Below are positions 1 through 9,107 of a stretch of DNA of 64,000 nucleotides, one piece after another. The stretch is from Nitrincola sp048264025 (GTDB taxonomy: Bacteria; Pseudomonadota; Gammaproteobacteria; Pseudomonadales; Balneatricaceae). The stretch lies in the NCBI RefSeq assembly GCF_048264025.1, contig NZ_JBLXDN010000004.1, positions 1 to 64,000 on the forward strand, given 5' to 3'. The notes beneath the pieces were generated by a model. It ran no database searches, was not told the origin of the DNA, and worked only from the letters and a program-made list of their open reading frames with translations. A program made the translations under genes and the position numbers. The stretch's first letter is position 1. Each line of letters opens with the position of its first letter.

Positions 1-59
1 TCATAGGTCGGATATAAGCGTGCAACACATCTGCTCGAGTCAAAAATAGCTTGCAACAC

Positions 60-140
60 GGGCGGGTCCATATAAGCCCGCTCTGCGGGCGAAAAGGCGT
101 TCGCTCACAGAGTGAGCTCCCACAAGCGAGCTCCCACAGA
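60..140. repeat. REP-like extragenic palindromic element downstream of idh
   Basis: A GC-rich hairpin is visible at 76-90 (GCCCGC, loop TCT, GCGGGC), followed by two direct copies of GAGCTCCCACA at 114-124 and 128-138. This layout resembles the REP elements common between genes in Pseudomonas and its relatives. It lies just after the idh stop on the minus strand and could stop transcription or stabilise the message end, but no clear T-tract follows it. No reading frame in bases 1-146 looks like a gene. Confidence 0.4.
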
Positions 141-146
141 AAGGGC

Positions 147-2378
147 TTAGCGGAATTTAGCCAGAATTTCGTTAAGCGTTTTGCTTGGGCACATCACCGC
201 AACGGCTTTTTGCGCGTCTGGGTGATAGTAACCACCGATATCGGCTGGTTTACCCTGTACTTCGCTAAGTTCCGCCAGGATTTTGTCCTGATTTTCAGTC
301 AGCGCTTTGGCCAGGGAGGCGAAGCGTGCTTTCAGTTCAGGGTCTTCATCCTGCGCAGCCAGTTCTTGTGCCCAGTACATGGCCAGGAAGAAGTGGCTGC
401 CGCGGTTATCCAACTCACCAGTACGACGTGAAGGAGACTTGTTATTTTCCAGCAGAGTTTCTGTAGCACGATCCAGCGCATGACCCAGAATGCGAGCCTT
501 GGGCAGGTTTTCTTTCATGCCCAGTTCATCCAGCGATACGGCAATGGCCAGGAATTCACCTAGTGAGTCCCAACGCAGGTGGTTTTCCTGCAGAACCTGC
601 TGAACATGCTTGGGTGCGGAACCACCGGCACCGGTTTCGTACATGCCGCCACCGGCCAACATTGGCACGACAGACAACATTTTGGCTGAGGTTCCCAGTT
701 CCATGATCGGGAAGAGGTCGGTCAGGTAGTCACGCAATACGTTACCTGTGACTGAAATAGTGTCCTTGCCACGGATCAGACGCTCCATAGTACGACGGAT
801 CGCTGGAATGTAAGAGTTAACGCGAATATCCAGACCTTCGGTATCGTAGTCTTTCAGATAGAGTTCTACTTTTTTGCGCAGCTCAGCATCATGGGCACGT
901 TCTTTATCTAACCAGAAGATCGCTGGGGTATCTGACTGACGTGCACGGGTAACGGCCAGCTTGACCCAGTCGCGGATAGCCGCGTCTTTGGTCTGGCAAG
1001 CGCGCCAAATGTCGCCTTTTTCTACTTCATGCTCCATGATCACACTGCCATCAGCAGTATTGACGATACGCATGATGCCGTCGGCCTGTACTTCGAAAGT
1101 TTTGTCGTGAGAGCCATACTCTTCGGCTTTCATTGCCATCAGACCAACGTTAGGTACGGTACCCATGGTGGTAGGATCAAATGCACCTTCTGTTTTGCAG
1201 AAATTGATCATTTCCTGATAGATACGTGCGTAAGTGCTTTCTGGCATAACCGCTTTGGTATCTTTCGACTTGCCATCCTGACCCCACATCTGACCGGAGT
1301 TGCGGATCATCGCCGGCATGGAGGCATCGACAATAACGTCACTGGGGATATGCAGGTTGGTGATGCCTTTTACGGAGTCAACCATCGCCATTTCAGGGCG
1401 ATTGGCATAGCAGGCATGGATATCTTCTTCGATCTCTTCCTGCTTGGAGTGCGGCAGGCTTTTAATATTTTCGTAAACGCTGTTCAGACCATTGTTGGGA
1501 TTAACCCCTAGCTCTTTGAACAGTTCGCCGTGTTTCTCAAACAGGTCTTTGTAGTACACAGTCACGGCGTGACCGAACACGATCGGGTGGGAGACCTTCA
1601 TCATGGTAGCTTTGACGTGCAGTGACCACATTACGCCGCTGTCTTTGCAATCATTCAGTGTTTCTTCAAAGAAATCACGCAGGGCTTTGGCACTCATGAA
1701 CATGCCGTCCAGCACTTCGCCTTTTTCAAGGTGTAGTTCTTTCTTCACCTGCACCTGCCCATCCTTGCCGACAAACTCGATGCGCACATCGGTGTCATCC
1801 GTCAGGGTGGTGGATTTTTCACTGGAATAGAAGTCGCCACCGCGCATATAGTCGGCATGAGAGCGGGATGCTTTGCTCCAGGCACCCATAGAGTGCGGGA
1901 ATTTACGTGCGAAGGCTTTAACAGCCGGCGGCGCACGACGGTCAGAGTTACCCTGACGCAGTACTGGGTTTACCGCACTGCCAAGAATTTTGCCGTAACG
2001 CTCACGTATCTGTTTTTCTTCGTCAGTTTTTGGCTCATCAACAAAGTTAGGTATGTCATAACCCTGCGACTGAAGTTCCTTGATGCAAGCTTTAAGCTGC
2101 GGAATGGATGCGCTGATGTTGGGGAGTTTGATAATGTTGGCAGAAGGATCTTTGGTCAGCTCACCCAGCTCAGACAGGGTGTCTGCAACACGTTGCTCTT
2201 CTGTAAGCTTTTCAGGGAAGGCCGCAAGTACGCGCGCAGCAACAGAGATATCGCTGGTTTCAACACTGATTTCAGCCGCGGCTGTAAAGGTTCTTACAAT
2301 GGGAAGCAGGGAACAGGTCGCAAGTGCTGGAGCTTCATCAGTGAGCGTATAAATAATTTTTGGACTTTTTTCTGTCAT
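147..2378 (-). CDS. idh: Monomeric NADP-dependent isocitrate dehydrogenase
   Basis: This 743-residue protein oxidatively decarboxylates isocitrate to 2-oxoglutarate in the TCA cycle, making NADPH in the cytoplasm. The length and the N-terminus (MTEKSPKIIYTLTDEAPA) are those of the monomeric IDH-II family and not the dimeric Icd of E. coli; the NSDRRAP segment near residue 145 and the uninterrupted full length support this. I chose the ATG at 2378 because GGGGAA sits about five bases upstream; a TTG four codons earlier (2390) has no comparable ribosome site. The gene is transcribed alone, divergently from the HD-GYP gene, with a REP-like element after its stop. Confidence 0.97.
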   Translation of the reverse strand: MTEKSPKIIYTLTDEAPALATCSLLPIVRTFTAAAEISVETSDISVAARVLAAFPEKLTEEQRVADTLSELGELTKDPSANIIKLPNISASIPQLKACIKELQSQGYDIPNFVDEPKTDEEKQIRERYGKILGSAVNPVLRQGNSDRRAPPAVKAFARKFPHSMGAWSKASRSHADYMRGGDFYSSEKSTTLTDDTDVRIEFVGKDGQVQVKKELHLEKGEVLDGMFMSAKALRDFFEETLNDCKDSGVMWSLHVKATMMKVSHPIVFGHAVTVYYKDLFEKHGELFKELGVNPNNGLNSVYENIKSLPHSKQEEIEEDIHACYANRPEMAMVDSVKGITNLHIPSDVIVDASMPAMIRNSGQMWGQDGKSKDTKAVMPESTYARIYQEMINFCKTEGAFDPTTMGTVPNVGLMAMKAEEYGSHDKTFEVQADGIMRIVNTADGSVIMEHEVEKGDIWRACQTKDAAIRDWVKLAVTRARQSDTPAIFWLDKERAHDAELRKKVELYLKDYDTEGLDIRVNSYIPAIRRTMERLIRGKDTISVTGNVLRDYLTDLFPIMELGTSAKMLSVVPMLAGGGMYETGAGGSAPKHVQQVLQENHLRWDSLGEFLAIAVSLDELGMKENLPKARILGHALDRATETLLENNKSPSRRTGELDNRGSHFFLAMYWAQELAAQDEDPELKARFASLAKALTENQDKILAELSEVQGKPADIGGYYHPDAQKAVAVMCPSKTLNEILAKFR

Positions 2379-2487
2379 TTTATTCCCCAAATTGCATGGA
2401 TGTATCGCTTCAGACGTTGATTAGACGCGCCTGAACCGCGTAAATTAGCTGTTGATTCTTTATTCTGGTAAAAAAACTACACTATTA

Positions 2488-2517
2488 TTGTATCGAATCG
2501 CTACATTTTTTTATACG
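2488..2517 (+). promoter_or_regulatory. Candidate sigma-70 promoter for the HD-GYP/MBL pair
   Basis: In the 255-base divergent gap between idh and the HD-GYP gene, TTGTAT (2488-2493) and TATACG (2512-2517) lie 18 bases apart in an AT-rich patch. The match is partial. The rest of the gap must also hold the idh promoter, which I could not place. Confidence 0.3.
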
Positions 2518-2633
2518 CCGAATTGTTAGACGATGGGCTAACGTAGCGTGAGAGCGCAGCTTTTCGAAGGCTGAAATGGCATACTATTTTGTACCTTGCG
2601 GTTTTGTGCCGTCAACCTGTTTGAGCTTGGTGT

Positions 2634-4256
2634 ATGACTTTAAAAGATGGTGAAAGACAGGATAAGTCGCTGGAGCAGAAAGTACGTCGGCTGAACCAGA
2701 TCGGTATTGCCCTGTCAGCAGAACACGATAAGTTGCAATTGCTTGAGCTGATTCTCAGTAGTGCGCGTGAGTTGACCAGTGCCGATGCCGGAACCCTGTA
2801 TCTGCTGGATGGCTCAGCACGAAGCTTGCAGTTTGCACTGGTACAGAATGATCAGTTGGGTCTGTACCTGGGGGGCTACCAACAGCCTGGTGTTGAACTG
2901 TTTAAGCCAATCTCCTTGTATTTGGATAACGGACAGCCGAATGAACAGTTAGTTGTTGCTTGGTCGGTATTACACAAACAGACTATCCGTGTTGCCGATG
3001 CCTATGATCACAGTAACTTCGATTTCAGTGGTACCCGTATATTCGATCAACAAAGTGGTTATCACTCACGTTCTTTTCTGACGGTGCCCCTGGTAAATCA
3101 CGAGGGCGAAGTGTTTGCCGCCCTGCAACTGATCAATAAACAGTCTGTCGGTGTGGTGGTCGCCTTTTCAGAAACAGATCAGGAGCTGGCCGAATCCCTA
3201 GCCTCTCAGGCCGCCGTGGCCTTGACTAATCAGCGCCTGATCGAAGAGATGAAAACGCTGTTTGACAGCTTCACCCAGGTGCTGGCGACCGCGATAGATA
3301 AAAAGTCGCCTCACACCGGCAATCATTGCCGACGGGTGCCGGATGCCACGCTGTTTCTGGCTGAAGCTGTTTCAGCATCAAATCATCCGGCCGTCAAAGA
3401 CTTTGTCATGAGTGATGCTGATTTCTACGAGCTGAAAACGGCCGCCTGGTTACATGACTGCGGTAAAGTTGTTACGCCGCACCATGTGATGGAAAAGTCG
3501 CGTAAGCTGGAAACCGTGTTTGATCGCATAGAACTCATTGCGACACGAATTGAAATTCTGCGGCGTGATCTGGAAATACAGCAGCTCAAATACCCGCTTA
3601 CAGATGAGGCTGCAAAAACACTGGCGGCTGAACAAGCCCAGTTGCTTGATGACCTGGACTTTCTCCGACGTGTCAATGTCGGCACAGAGTTCACGACCGA
3701 TGCAGATCTGCTGCGGATACAAAACCTGGCTGAGAAAACCTGGGTTGATCATAAGGGTGTACGACAGTCTCTACTGAGCGACGATGAGAAACTAAATCTG
3801 TCGATTCGCCGTGGCACGCTTAATCCGCAAGAGCGCCAGATTATGAATGATCATATGGTGGCAACGCTGGATATGCTGGAGCAACTGCCTTTTCCCAAGC
3901 ATTTACAGCGAGTCGCTGAGTATGCCGGATGCCATCATGAACGTATGGATGGCAAGGGTTATCCAAGGGGGTTGACGCGTGAGCAGATGTCGATTCCTGC
4001 CCGTATTATGGGCGTTGCGGATGTATTTGAAGCGCTGACTGCCAAAGAGCGCCCCTACAAAGAGCCGATGAAGTTATCACAAGCCTTGATGATTATGGGG
4101 CGTATGGTTGAAGACAAGCATCTGGATCCTGATTTGTTTGCCGTATTTGTTGAAGCGCGCGTGTATGAACGTTATGCGGCAGTGCATTTATCACCGGAGC
4201 AGATGGATGCCGTTGATGTGTCAGCATTACCTGGGTTGAATAAGGAAAGTCATTAA
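2634..4256 (+). CDS. GAF and HD-GYP domain protein, probable c-di-GMP phosphodiesterase
   Basis: A 540-residue cytoplasmic signalling protein. Residues about 20-200 look like a GAF sensor domain; residues about 210-520 are an HD-GYP domain, the class that hydrolyses cyclic di-GMP. The HD pair is H274-D275 in LHDCGK, and the HHE...GYP signature is at 434-444 (HHERMDGKGYP), so the metal-binding and family motifs are intact. The HD and GYP motifs are about 168 residues apart, roughly 100 more than usual, with a helical charged insertion at about 285-385. There is no membrane segment. The stop overlaps the next start (TAATG), so it is translationally coupled to the MBL gene. Its ligand is unknown. 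Confidence 0.9.
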   Translation: MTLKDGERQDKSLEQKVRRLNQIGIALSAEHDKLQLLELILSSARELTSADAGTLYLLDGSARSLQFALVQNDQLGLYLGGYQQPGVELFKPISLYLDNGQPNEQLVVAWSVLHKQTIRVADAYDHSNFDFSGTRIFDQQSGYHSRSFLTVPLVNHEGEVFAALQLINKQSVGVVVAFSETDQELAESLASQAAVALTNQRLIEEMKTLFDSFTQVLATAIDKKSPHTGNHCRRVPDATLFLAEAVSASNHPAVKDFVMSDADFYELKTAAWLHDCGKVVTPHHVMEKSRKLETVFDRIELIATRIEILRRDLEIQQLKYPLTDEAAKTLAAEQAQLLDDLDFLRRVNVGTEFTTDADLLRIQNLAEKTWVDHKGVRQSLLSDDEKLNLSIRRGTLNPQERQIMNDHMVATLDMLEQLPFPKHLQRVAEYAGCHHERMDGKGYPRGLTREQMSIPARIMGVADVFEALTAKERPYKEPMKLSQALMIMGRMVEDKHLDPDLFAVFVEARVYERYAAVHLSPEQMDAVDVSALPGLNKESH

Positions 4257-5026
4257 TGAAAATTGAAATCCTGGGTTGTAGTGGTGGGATGGGGAACGGC
4301 GAACACACTACCTGCATTCGTATTGATGAGCATTTGTTGATCGACGCGGGTAGTGGATTAGGGGCGCTATCCCAGGATGAAATGCTGGCGATTAAGCAGG
4401 TATTTTTGACGCATGCGCACCTGGATCACATCTGTTTTTTACCCTTGCTACTGGATAACCTGTTTGAACAACTGAAGTCTCCGGTTGAAGTGCTGGCCTT
4501 ACCCGAAACCCTGAAGGTGCTGCGCGAGCATATTTTTAATTGGCAGGTCTGGCCTGATTTCAGCGTATTACCCGATTCTCAGCAGCCAGTACTTCGCTAT
4601 CGGCCTATTAGCATGGGTCAGACAATGCAAACAGCTGGTTTAACCCTGACACCCCTGCTGGCAATACATGCTGTTCCAACCTGTGGTTATCGAGTCGTAT
4701 CGGCAGAGGGGAAGGTGTTTTGTTTCAGTGGTGATACCCGCTATGACGACTCCATACTTCAAGCTTATAACCTGTCTGGCCCTATCGATATGCTGATGCT
4801 GGAGTGCGCGTTTCCTGATCGTCTTAAAACTGTCGCAGAGCAAAGCAAACACTTCACTCCCCAAGGCCTGATGCAGTTTTTACAGCAGTTAGAATATCCT
4901 CCGGAAAGTGTACTTATCACACACTTGAAGCCTGCTTTCAGGAAAGAAATTTGCGCTGAATTGACTGGTCTGAAACTGCCTTCAAAATTACATTTTATTA
5001 GCTCGGGCGATACGTTTTTCCTTTAG
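4256..5026 (+). CDS. MBL-fold hydrolase, class II 3',5'-cyclic nucleotide phosphodiesterase-like
   Basis: A 256-residue metallo-beta-lactamase-fold protein. The metal motif H53-x-H55-x-D57-H58 (THAHLDH) is followed by the FLPLLLDN stretch seen in class II cAMP phosphodiesterases, and further ligands are expected in FSGDTRYDD (about 160) and THLKP (about 222). Within MBL enzymes this points to the PDEase II group, which opens cAMP or cGMP to the 5' monophosphate; other MBL activities cannot be excluded. It is coupled to the upstream HD-GYP gene by a one-base TAATG overlap and converges on the DUF3095 cyclase-like gene, overlapping it by 39 bases. There is no signal peptide. Confidence 0.85.
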   Translation: MKIEILGCSGGMGNGEHTTCIRIDEHLLIDAGSGLGALSQDEMLAIKQVFLTHAHLDHICFLPLLLDNLFEQLKSPVEVLALPETLKVLREHIFNWQVWPDFSVLPDSQQPVLRYRPISMGQTMQTAGLTLTPLLAIHAVPTCGYRVVSAEGKVFCFSGDTRYDDSILQAYNLSGPIDMLMLECAFPDRLKTVAEQSKHFTPQGLMQFLQQLEYPPESVLITHLKPAFRKEICAELTGLKLPSKLHFISSGDTFFL

Positions 5027-6142
5027 TACTACCGATGCACGCCAAAATCCCAGTGCCTGGCCATCAACAAAGTGGATGTGATCATCGGCCTGAAAGTCAC
5101 CTACCAGGCAGGTGAGGGTAGAGGCCTCACTAGTGGCTGTACCATAGATAATCTCACCACGTGCTTCGGCTGCATCAAGCCGCTTTAGCGTTGCTGCCAC
5201 TTCATCAGGTGTCAGGTCCAAGACCATGCGGGGGCCCCCGGCTTGTTTGCGGAAATCGCTGCGATAACGCAGGCTGCTCAAGTAACGCTTGGCATCTACC
5301 GGACCCAGTTTTCCGCCGATTCGCCAGGCCAGCCAGAGGATGAAGGAACCTGCATAGGCTTTCAGGAAACGTTTAATGCCTGTACCTGTATTGGGGGTTT
5401 TCAACTCGCGTGAAACTGAACGCCAGCCAGGAATGGCCGGAGGGGTCAGTTGTTCCCGTGTACCTAGCGGCGAAGTGAGCTCTCCCGGCGCGATGCTGTT
5501 CAGCTCACGGAACAGCTTATTCAGCGCCTGGATACCTTCATCGCCTGGAACCAGAGGATCGATGATGATGGATAAAATACTACCGCGGCGTGATGGTATG
5601 GGGTCCCAGCGACAGGATAGATTTTCCAGCCCGGGTAAAACACCTTGTACGGGTAATATATGCCATTGGGGGTCTTGTTTTACCCAATCGTCCGCCGCCT
5701 GAATGCCTTCACCCAGGAACAGTCCAAAGGCGCGTTGTTCACTGACCATCTGCAAGGACGCGTAAGTTCTCAGACCTGACTGGTTCAGTGCTTTTACCGG
5801 CACCATGCCTATGCGCAACTCGATAGAAAAAGCCTCTTTGGACCAATAAGCGAGTGCTGCCAGTAACGTTTTGATCTGTTCTGCCTTGTCACCGGGTACG
5901 GCGGCTAAAACCCCATCCCCGCCAAACTGAATGGCAGCGAGTTCGTCGTTTCCTGTCAGCGCAGGTGTTAACACGGCTACAGCCGCACCGGCAATAAAAT
6001 TAACATCTTTATCGCGGCCTACACGGGCGAGTTGGGTGCTCCCCACCACATCGGCAACAGCAATGTACCAGTCATCAGGCAGTTGTTGGTAATGGCTAAG
6101 ATCAAGTGCTTGTTGTTCAAAATCAACGATTCTGCGCAGCAT
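4988..6142 (-). CDS. DUF3095 protein, class III nucleotidyl cyclase-like
   Basis: A 384-residue protein when started at the ATG at 6142 (MLRRIVDF); longer in-frame starts reach 6220 but add a Cys-rich tail unlike the family. The N-terminal half has the class III cyclase layout: VADVVGST with D31, and FGGDG with D76, the two acidic residues expected to hold catalytic metals. The C-terminal half (about 220-384) is the DUF3095-specific part. Members are sometimes annotated as adenylate cyclases, but activity is not established from sequence. It runs tail-to-tail with a cyclic-nucleotide phosphodiesterase-like gene, which suggests both act on the same messenger. The ribosome site before 6142 is weak. 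Confidence 0.8.
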   Translation of the reverse strand: MLRRIVDFEQQALDLSHYQQLPDDWYIAVADVVGSTQLARVGRDKDVNFIAGAAVAVLTPALTGNDELAAIQFGGDGVLAAVPGDKAEQIKTLLAALAYWSKEAFSIELRIGMVPVKALNQSGLRTYASLQMVSEQRAFGLFLGEGIQAADDWVKQDPQWHILPVQGVLPGLENLSCRWDPIPSRRGSILSIIIDPLVPGDEGIQALNKLFRELNSIAPGELTSPLGTREQLTPPAIPGWRSVSRELKTPNTGTGIKRFLKAYAGSFILWLAWRIGGKLGPVDAKRYLSSLRYRSDFRKQAGGPRMVLDLTPDEVAATLKRLDAAEARGEIIYGTATSEASTLTCLVGDFQADDHIHFVDGQALGFWRASVVLKEKRIARANKM

Positions 6143-6256
6143 AGTAGATAATCCAAGAATGCAATGACTGCAATATAGCATGAAGCTGCTACCATGCAGG
6201 AGAGAGTGGCCTATAGACACAATTTATCTCAGGATTTGCATTGATAGCGTATTTTT

Positions 6257-6312
6257 AATGATAACAAATCTTATTTGTGTTGACTAAGTAAGTGGAAGTG
6301 ATAATACTTATC
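6257..6312 (+). promoter_or_regulatory. Candidate Fur-controlled promoter of the iron ABC operon
   Basis: TTGACT at 6280-6285 can act as a -35 element, with AATACT (6303-6308) 17 bases on as a -10. Over the -10 lies GATAATACTTATC (6300-6312), whose GATAA/TTATC arms form a palindrome close to the core Fur box, and an AT-rich AATGATAAC stretch at 6257-6265 could be a second site. Repressor binding over the -10 when iron is plentiful would fit the downstream ferric-iron transporter. This is inferred from the motif alone. Confidence 0.5.
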
Positions 6313-6384
6313 TTTAAGTATTTTGAGTGGCTTCTCATGGCCGTTTCGAAATGTTCTTATCTCAATTATAAAATAGGTTGTCTG

Positions 6385-7383
6385 ATGCAAAAAAAACTAT
6401 TTACCGGCATGGCCCTTATCAGCGCGCTAGTAGCGGCCCCCTTCGCTGCAGCGACAGAGTTGACACTTTACTCAGGTCGCGGCGAATCATTGGTTCAGCC
6501 CATTATTGAACAGTTTGAGAAGAAAAGTGGCATCAAGGTAAACGTACGTTATGGTGATACAGCACAGTTGGCTGTATTGATTCAGGAAGAGGGTGATCGC
6601 TCTCCTGCAGATCTATACTGGGGTCAGGATGCAGGCGCTATGGGTGCCCTGGCTAATGCCGGTATGTTGGATGAGCTGCCAGATGCCCTATACGCCAACT
6701 TGCCAGAAATTTTTACCAGCAAGACGGGTCAGTGGGTAGCGGCCAGTGGTCGTTCACGTGTTGTGGCTTATTCAACTGAACGTGTTTCTGAAGATGAAAT
6801 TCCCGCCTCTATTTTTGATGCGACTAAACCGGAATACAAAGGCCGCTTTGGTTTCGCACCAACGAATGGCAGTTTTCAGTCTTTCCTGACAGCTATGCGT
6901 GCTGTTCATGGTGATGAGAAAACGCTGGAATGGCTCGAGGGTATGAAAGCCAACGAGACTAAAGTCTACCGTAATAACTCTACACAGGTTCAGGCGATTG
7001 GTGATGGTGAGATAGACTTTGGCTTGGTAAATAATTATTATTTGCCCCGGTTTGTAGCGGCGAATGCGGATTTTCCGGCAAAGCAGACTTACTTTGAAAA
7101 AGACGATATAGGTAACCTGGTAAACGTAGCGGGTGTTGCTGTGCTTAAAACCAGCGACAATAAAGAAGCCGCTGTTGAGTTTATCGAATACATGCTGTCA
7201 CCCTCTGCTCAGCAATATTTCACTTCTGTAGTGAATGAGTACCCAGTAGTTGATGGTATAATCCCTAATCCGGTTCTGGGTAGCTTGGAAACCTTGCTGG
7301 AAGTTGCACCAGTTGTTGATCTGGATCAGTTGTCTGATCTGGAAGGTACCCTTAAGCTCCTACGTGATGCTGAATTGCTGTAA
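6385..7383 (+). CDS. fbpA: Ferric iron ABC transporter, periplasmic binding protein
   Basis: A 332-residue precursor starting at the ATG at 6385; the frame is open upstream to 6292 but that stretch does not look coding. Residues 1-23 are a Sec signal peptide (cleavage near FAAA/TEL). The mature part begins LTLYSGRGE, typical of FbpA/FutA/HitA proteins that hand Fe3+ to an inner-membrane permease. The paired tyrosines in NNYYLPRF (Y218, Y219 in the precursor) match the iron-ligand tyrosines of this family. It is first in an fbpABC operon; a strong hairpin follows its stop. A Fur-box-like palindrome lies upstream. Confidence 0.92.
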   Translation: MQKKLFTGMALISALVAAPFAAATELTLYSGRGESLVQPIIEQFEKKSGIKVNVRYGDTAQLAVLIQEEGDRSPADLYWGQDAGAMGALANAGMLDELPDALYANLPEIFTSKTGQWVAASGRSRVVAYSTERVSEDEIPASIFDATKPEYKGRFGFAPTNGSFQSFLTAMRAVHGDEKTLEWLEGMKANETKVYRNNSTQVQAIGDGEIDFGLVNNYYLPRFVAANADFPAKQTYFEKDDIGNLVNVAGVAVLKTSDNKEAAVEFIEYMLSPSAQQYFTSVVNEYPVVDGIIPNPVLGSLETLLEVAPVVDLDQLSDLEGTLKLLRDAELL

Positions 7384-7390
7384 CTGATGC

Positions 7391-7437
7391 AAGCTAACCG
7401 GTAGTATTCCTGGCGATGGCTATCGGTTAGCTTTATT
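7391..7437 (+). terminator. Hairpin after fbpA, probable attenuating terminator
   Basis: AAGCTAACCG (7391-7400) pairs with CGGTTAGCTT (7424-7433), and four more pairs including one G-U extend the stem inward, leaving a loop of about 15. A short T-rich run, TTTATT, overlaps and follows. It lies eight bases after the fbpA stop inside the operon, so it probably lets only part of transcription reach fbpBC and protects the fbpA message end. Confidence 0.65.
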
Positions 7438-7490
7438 CAGCAGTGCGTTACCAGAGTTCTGGCCAGTGAGGTTTATTGAAGTGGGTGGTA

Positions 7491-9107
7491 ATGCATAGTC
7501 ATAGCGTAGTAGAGGCTGGTAAGCACCAATCGTTACAAGTCAAAGTTAAACGTCCCCCCCTGTATTTGCTGATACCTGCTATAGCTGTATCAGTCTGCAT
7601 GATTATTCCTTTGCTTTATCTTTTTCTTCGAGCCGGGCAGGCCCAGCCTGATCAATTGCTCGAACTGGTTTTTCGTCCGCGAAACTTTCAACTATTGCTT
7701 AATACTCTGGCCTTAACAGGTGGTGTGTTAGTTATTTGTACGTTTCTGGCTTTGCCGCTGGCCTGGCTGGTGACTCGCAGTGATATTCGCGCCAAACGCT
7801 TACTGACCATTTTGGCTGTAGTGCCACTTGCAGTGCCTGGGTATGTTATGGCCTATGCGTTGCTGGGTGTAGGCGGTAATCTGGGCGTGTTATCACAGGT
7901 GTTTGGTATTCAGGTACAGAATATTTCCGGTTATTGGGGTGCTGTATGGGCGTTGGCGCTTTACACCTTTCCGTATATTTTCCTAAATTTACGTGCAGCA
8001 TTGCTGGGGCTGGATAGTAGCCTGGAAGAGAGTGCGCAGAGTCTTGGCTATTCACGCGTTGAAGTATTTCGTAAGATCATGCTGCCTCATCTAATGCCTG
8101 CATTGCTGGCCGGTTATATGGTAGTAGGGTTGTATGTGCTGGGTGATTTCGGTGCTGTCGCGCTGATGCGTTATGAAGCCTTCAGTTATGCGATTTATAC
8201 CCAGTATTCGGGGGCGTTTGATCGTATATATGCAGCCTGGTTATCGATCATGTTACTGGCACTAGCCGCCAGTTTTCTGGTAATGGAAGCCTACTTACTC
8301 AAACGCAAGCGCCTTGCCAGTGTGGGCAGTGGGGTCTCCCGTCCTGCAGCACCGCAGTACCTTGGTAAGCTGGCTGTTCCGGCATGGATCTATGTCGGCT
8401 TTGTTTTTTCCGCGTCCATTGGTCTGCCAGTCGCTATGTTGTCTTATTGGATTATTGTGGTACCACCTGACGTCAGTGTATTTCTTCAGGTGCCCTGGAC
8501 CTTTTTGCGCTCTGCCGCGGCCGCTGCTCCTGCTGCGGTACTGGCAGCGGTTATGGCTTTGCCGGTTTGTTATCTGTCGGTGCGCTATCCTTCTCGCCTG
8601 ACCAGTGCTATAGAGCGATCAACCTATATAGGCTATGCCTTGCCACCACTGACACTGGCATTGGCGATGGTATTTTTTGCTTTACAGACGGCTTATATTT
8701 TTTATCAGACGTTGGGGTTGTTGATTTTTGCCTGGACCCTGGCAACATTAGCGCTGGCGATGGGGCCAATTCGTAGTGCAATTATCCAGACACGACCGAA
8801 TACAGAAGAGGCCGCATATTCATTGGGTTATGGTCCGGTGAGTACGTTTTTCCATGTGGTATTTCCTCGCTTGCGCCGGGGTATTTTGGCCTCGTTGGCG
8901 CTGGTGTTTCTATTTTGCATGAAAGAGCTGCCGATTACCTTTCTACTGGCACCGACAGGGTATAGTACATTGGCCGTTACAGTGTTTTCACGCACCTCAG
9001 AAGGGATGATGGCTGAGGCCGCACCCTTTGCGGCGGCGATAGTGCTTTTTTCTAGCCTGTCTGTGGGCATGGTCTTGAATCGTGAAAAAATCAAGGGGGG
9101 TCAATGA
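7491..9107 (+). CDS. fbpB: Ferric iron ABC transporter, fused double permease
   Basis: A 538-residue inner-membrane protein with about twelve hydrophobic segments arranged as two BinPDT-type permease halves, as in FbpB/HitB, where one chain supplies both transmembrane domains. Each half has the EAA-type loop that docks on the ATPase: EESAQSLGYSRVEVFRKI near residue 185 and EEAAYSLGYGPVSTFFHV near 440. I use the ATG at 7491, preceded by a GGGTGG stretch; a TTG at 7476 with GAGG four bases away is a possible alternative adding five residues. The stop overlaps fbpC by four bases (ATGA), showing translational coupling. Confidence 0.92.
   Translation: MHSHSVVEAGKHQSLQVKVKRPPLYLLIPAIAVSVCMIIPLLYLFLRAGQAQPDQLLELVFRPRNFQLLLNTLALTGGVLVICTFLALPLAWLVTRSDIRAKRLLTILAVVPLAVPGYVMAYALLGVGGNLGVLSQVFGIQVQNISGYWGAVWALALYTFPYIFLNLRAALLGLDSSLEESAQSLGYSRVEVFRKIMLPHLMPALLAGYMVVGLYVLGDFGAVALMRYEAFSYAIYTQYSGAFDRIYAAWLSIMLLALAASFLVMEAYLLKRKRLASVGSGVSRPAAPQYLGKLAVPAWIYVGFVFSASIGLPVAMLSYWIIVVPPDVSVFLQVPWTFLRSAAAAAPAAVLAAVMALPVCYLSVRYPSRLTSAIERSTYIGYALPPLTLALAMVFFALQTAYIFYQTLGLLIFAWTLATLALAMGPIRSAIIQTRPNTEEAAYSLGYGPVSTFFHVVFPRLRRGILASLALVFLFCMKELPITFLLAPTGYSTLAVTVFSRTSEGMMAEAAPFAAAIVLFSSLSVGMVLNREKIKGGQ

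Noticed and set aside
1029..2420. Long open frames on the plus strand opposite idh
   Set aside because: They lie fully antisense to a well-conserved enzyme, have no ribosome sites and no recognisable protein features.
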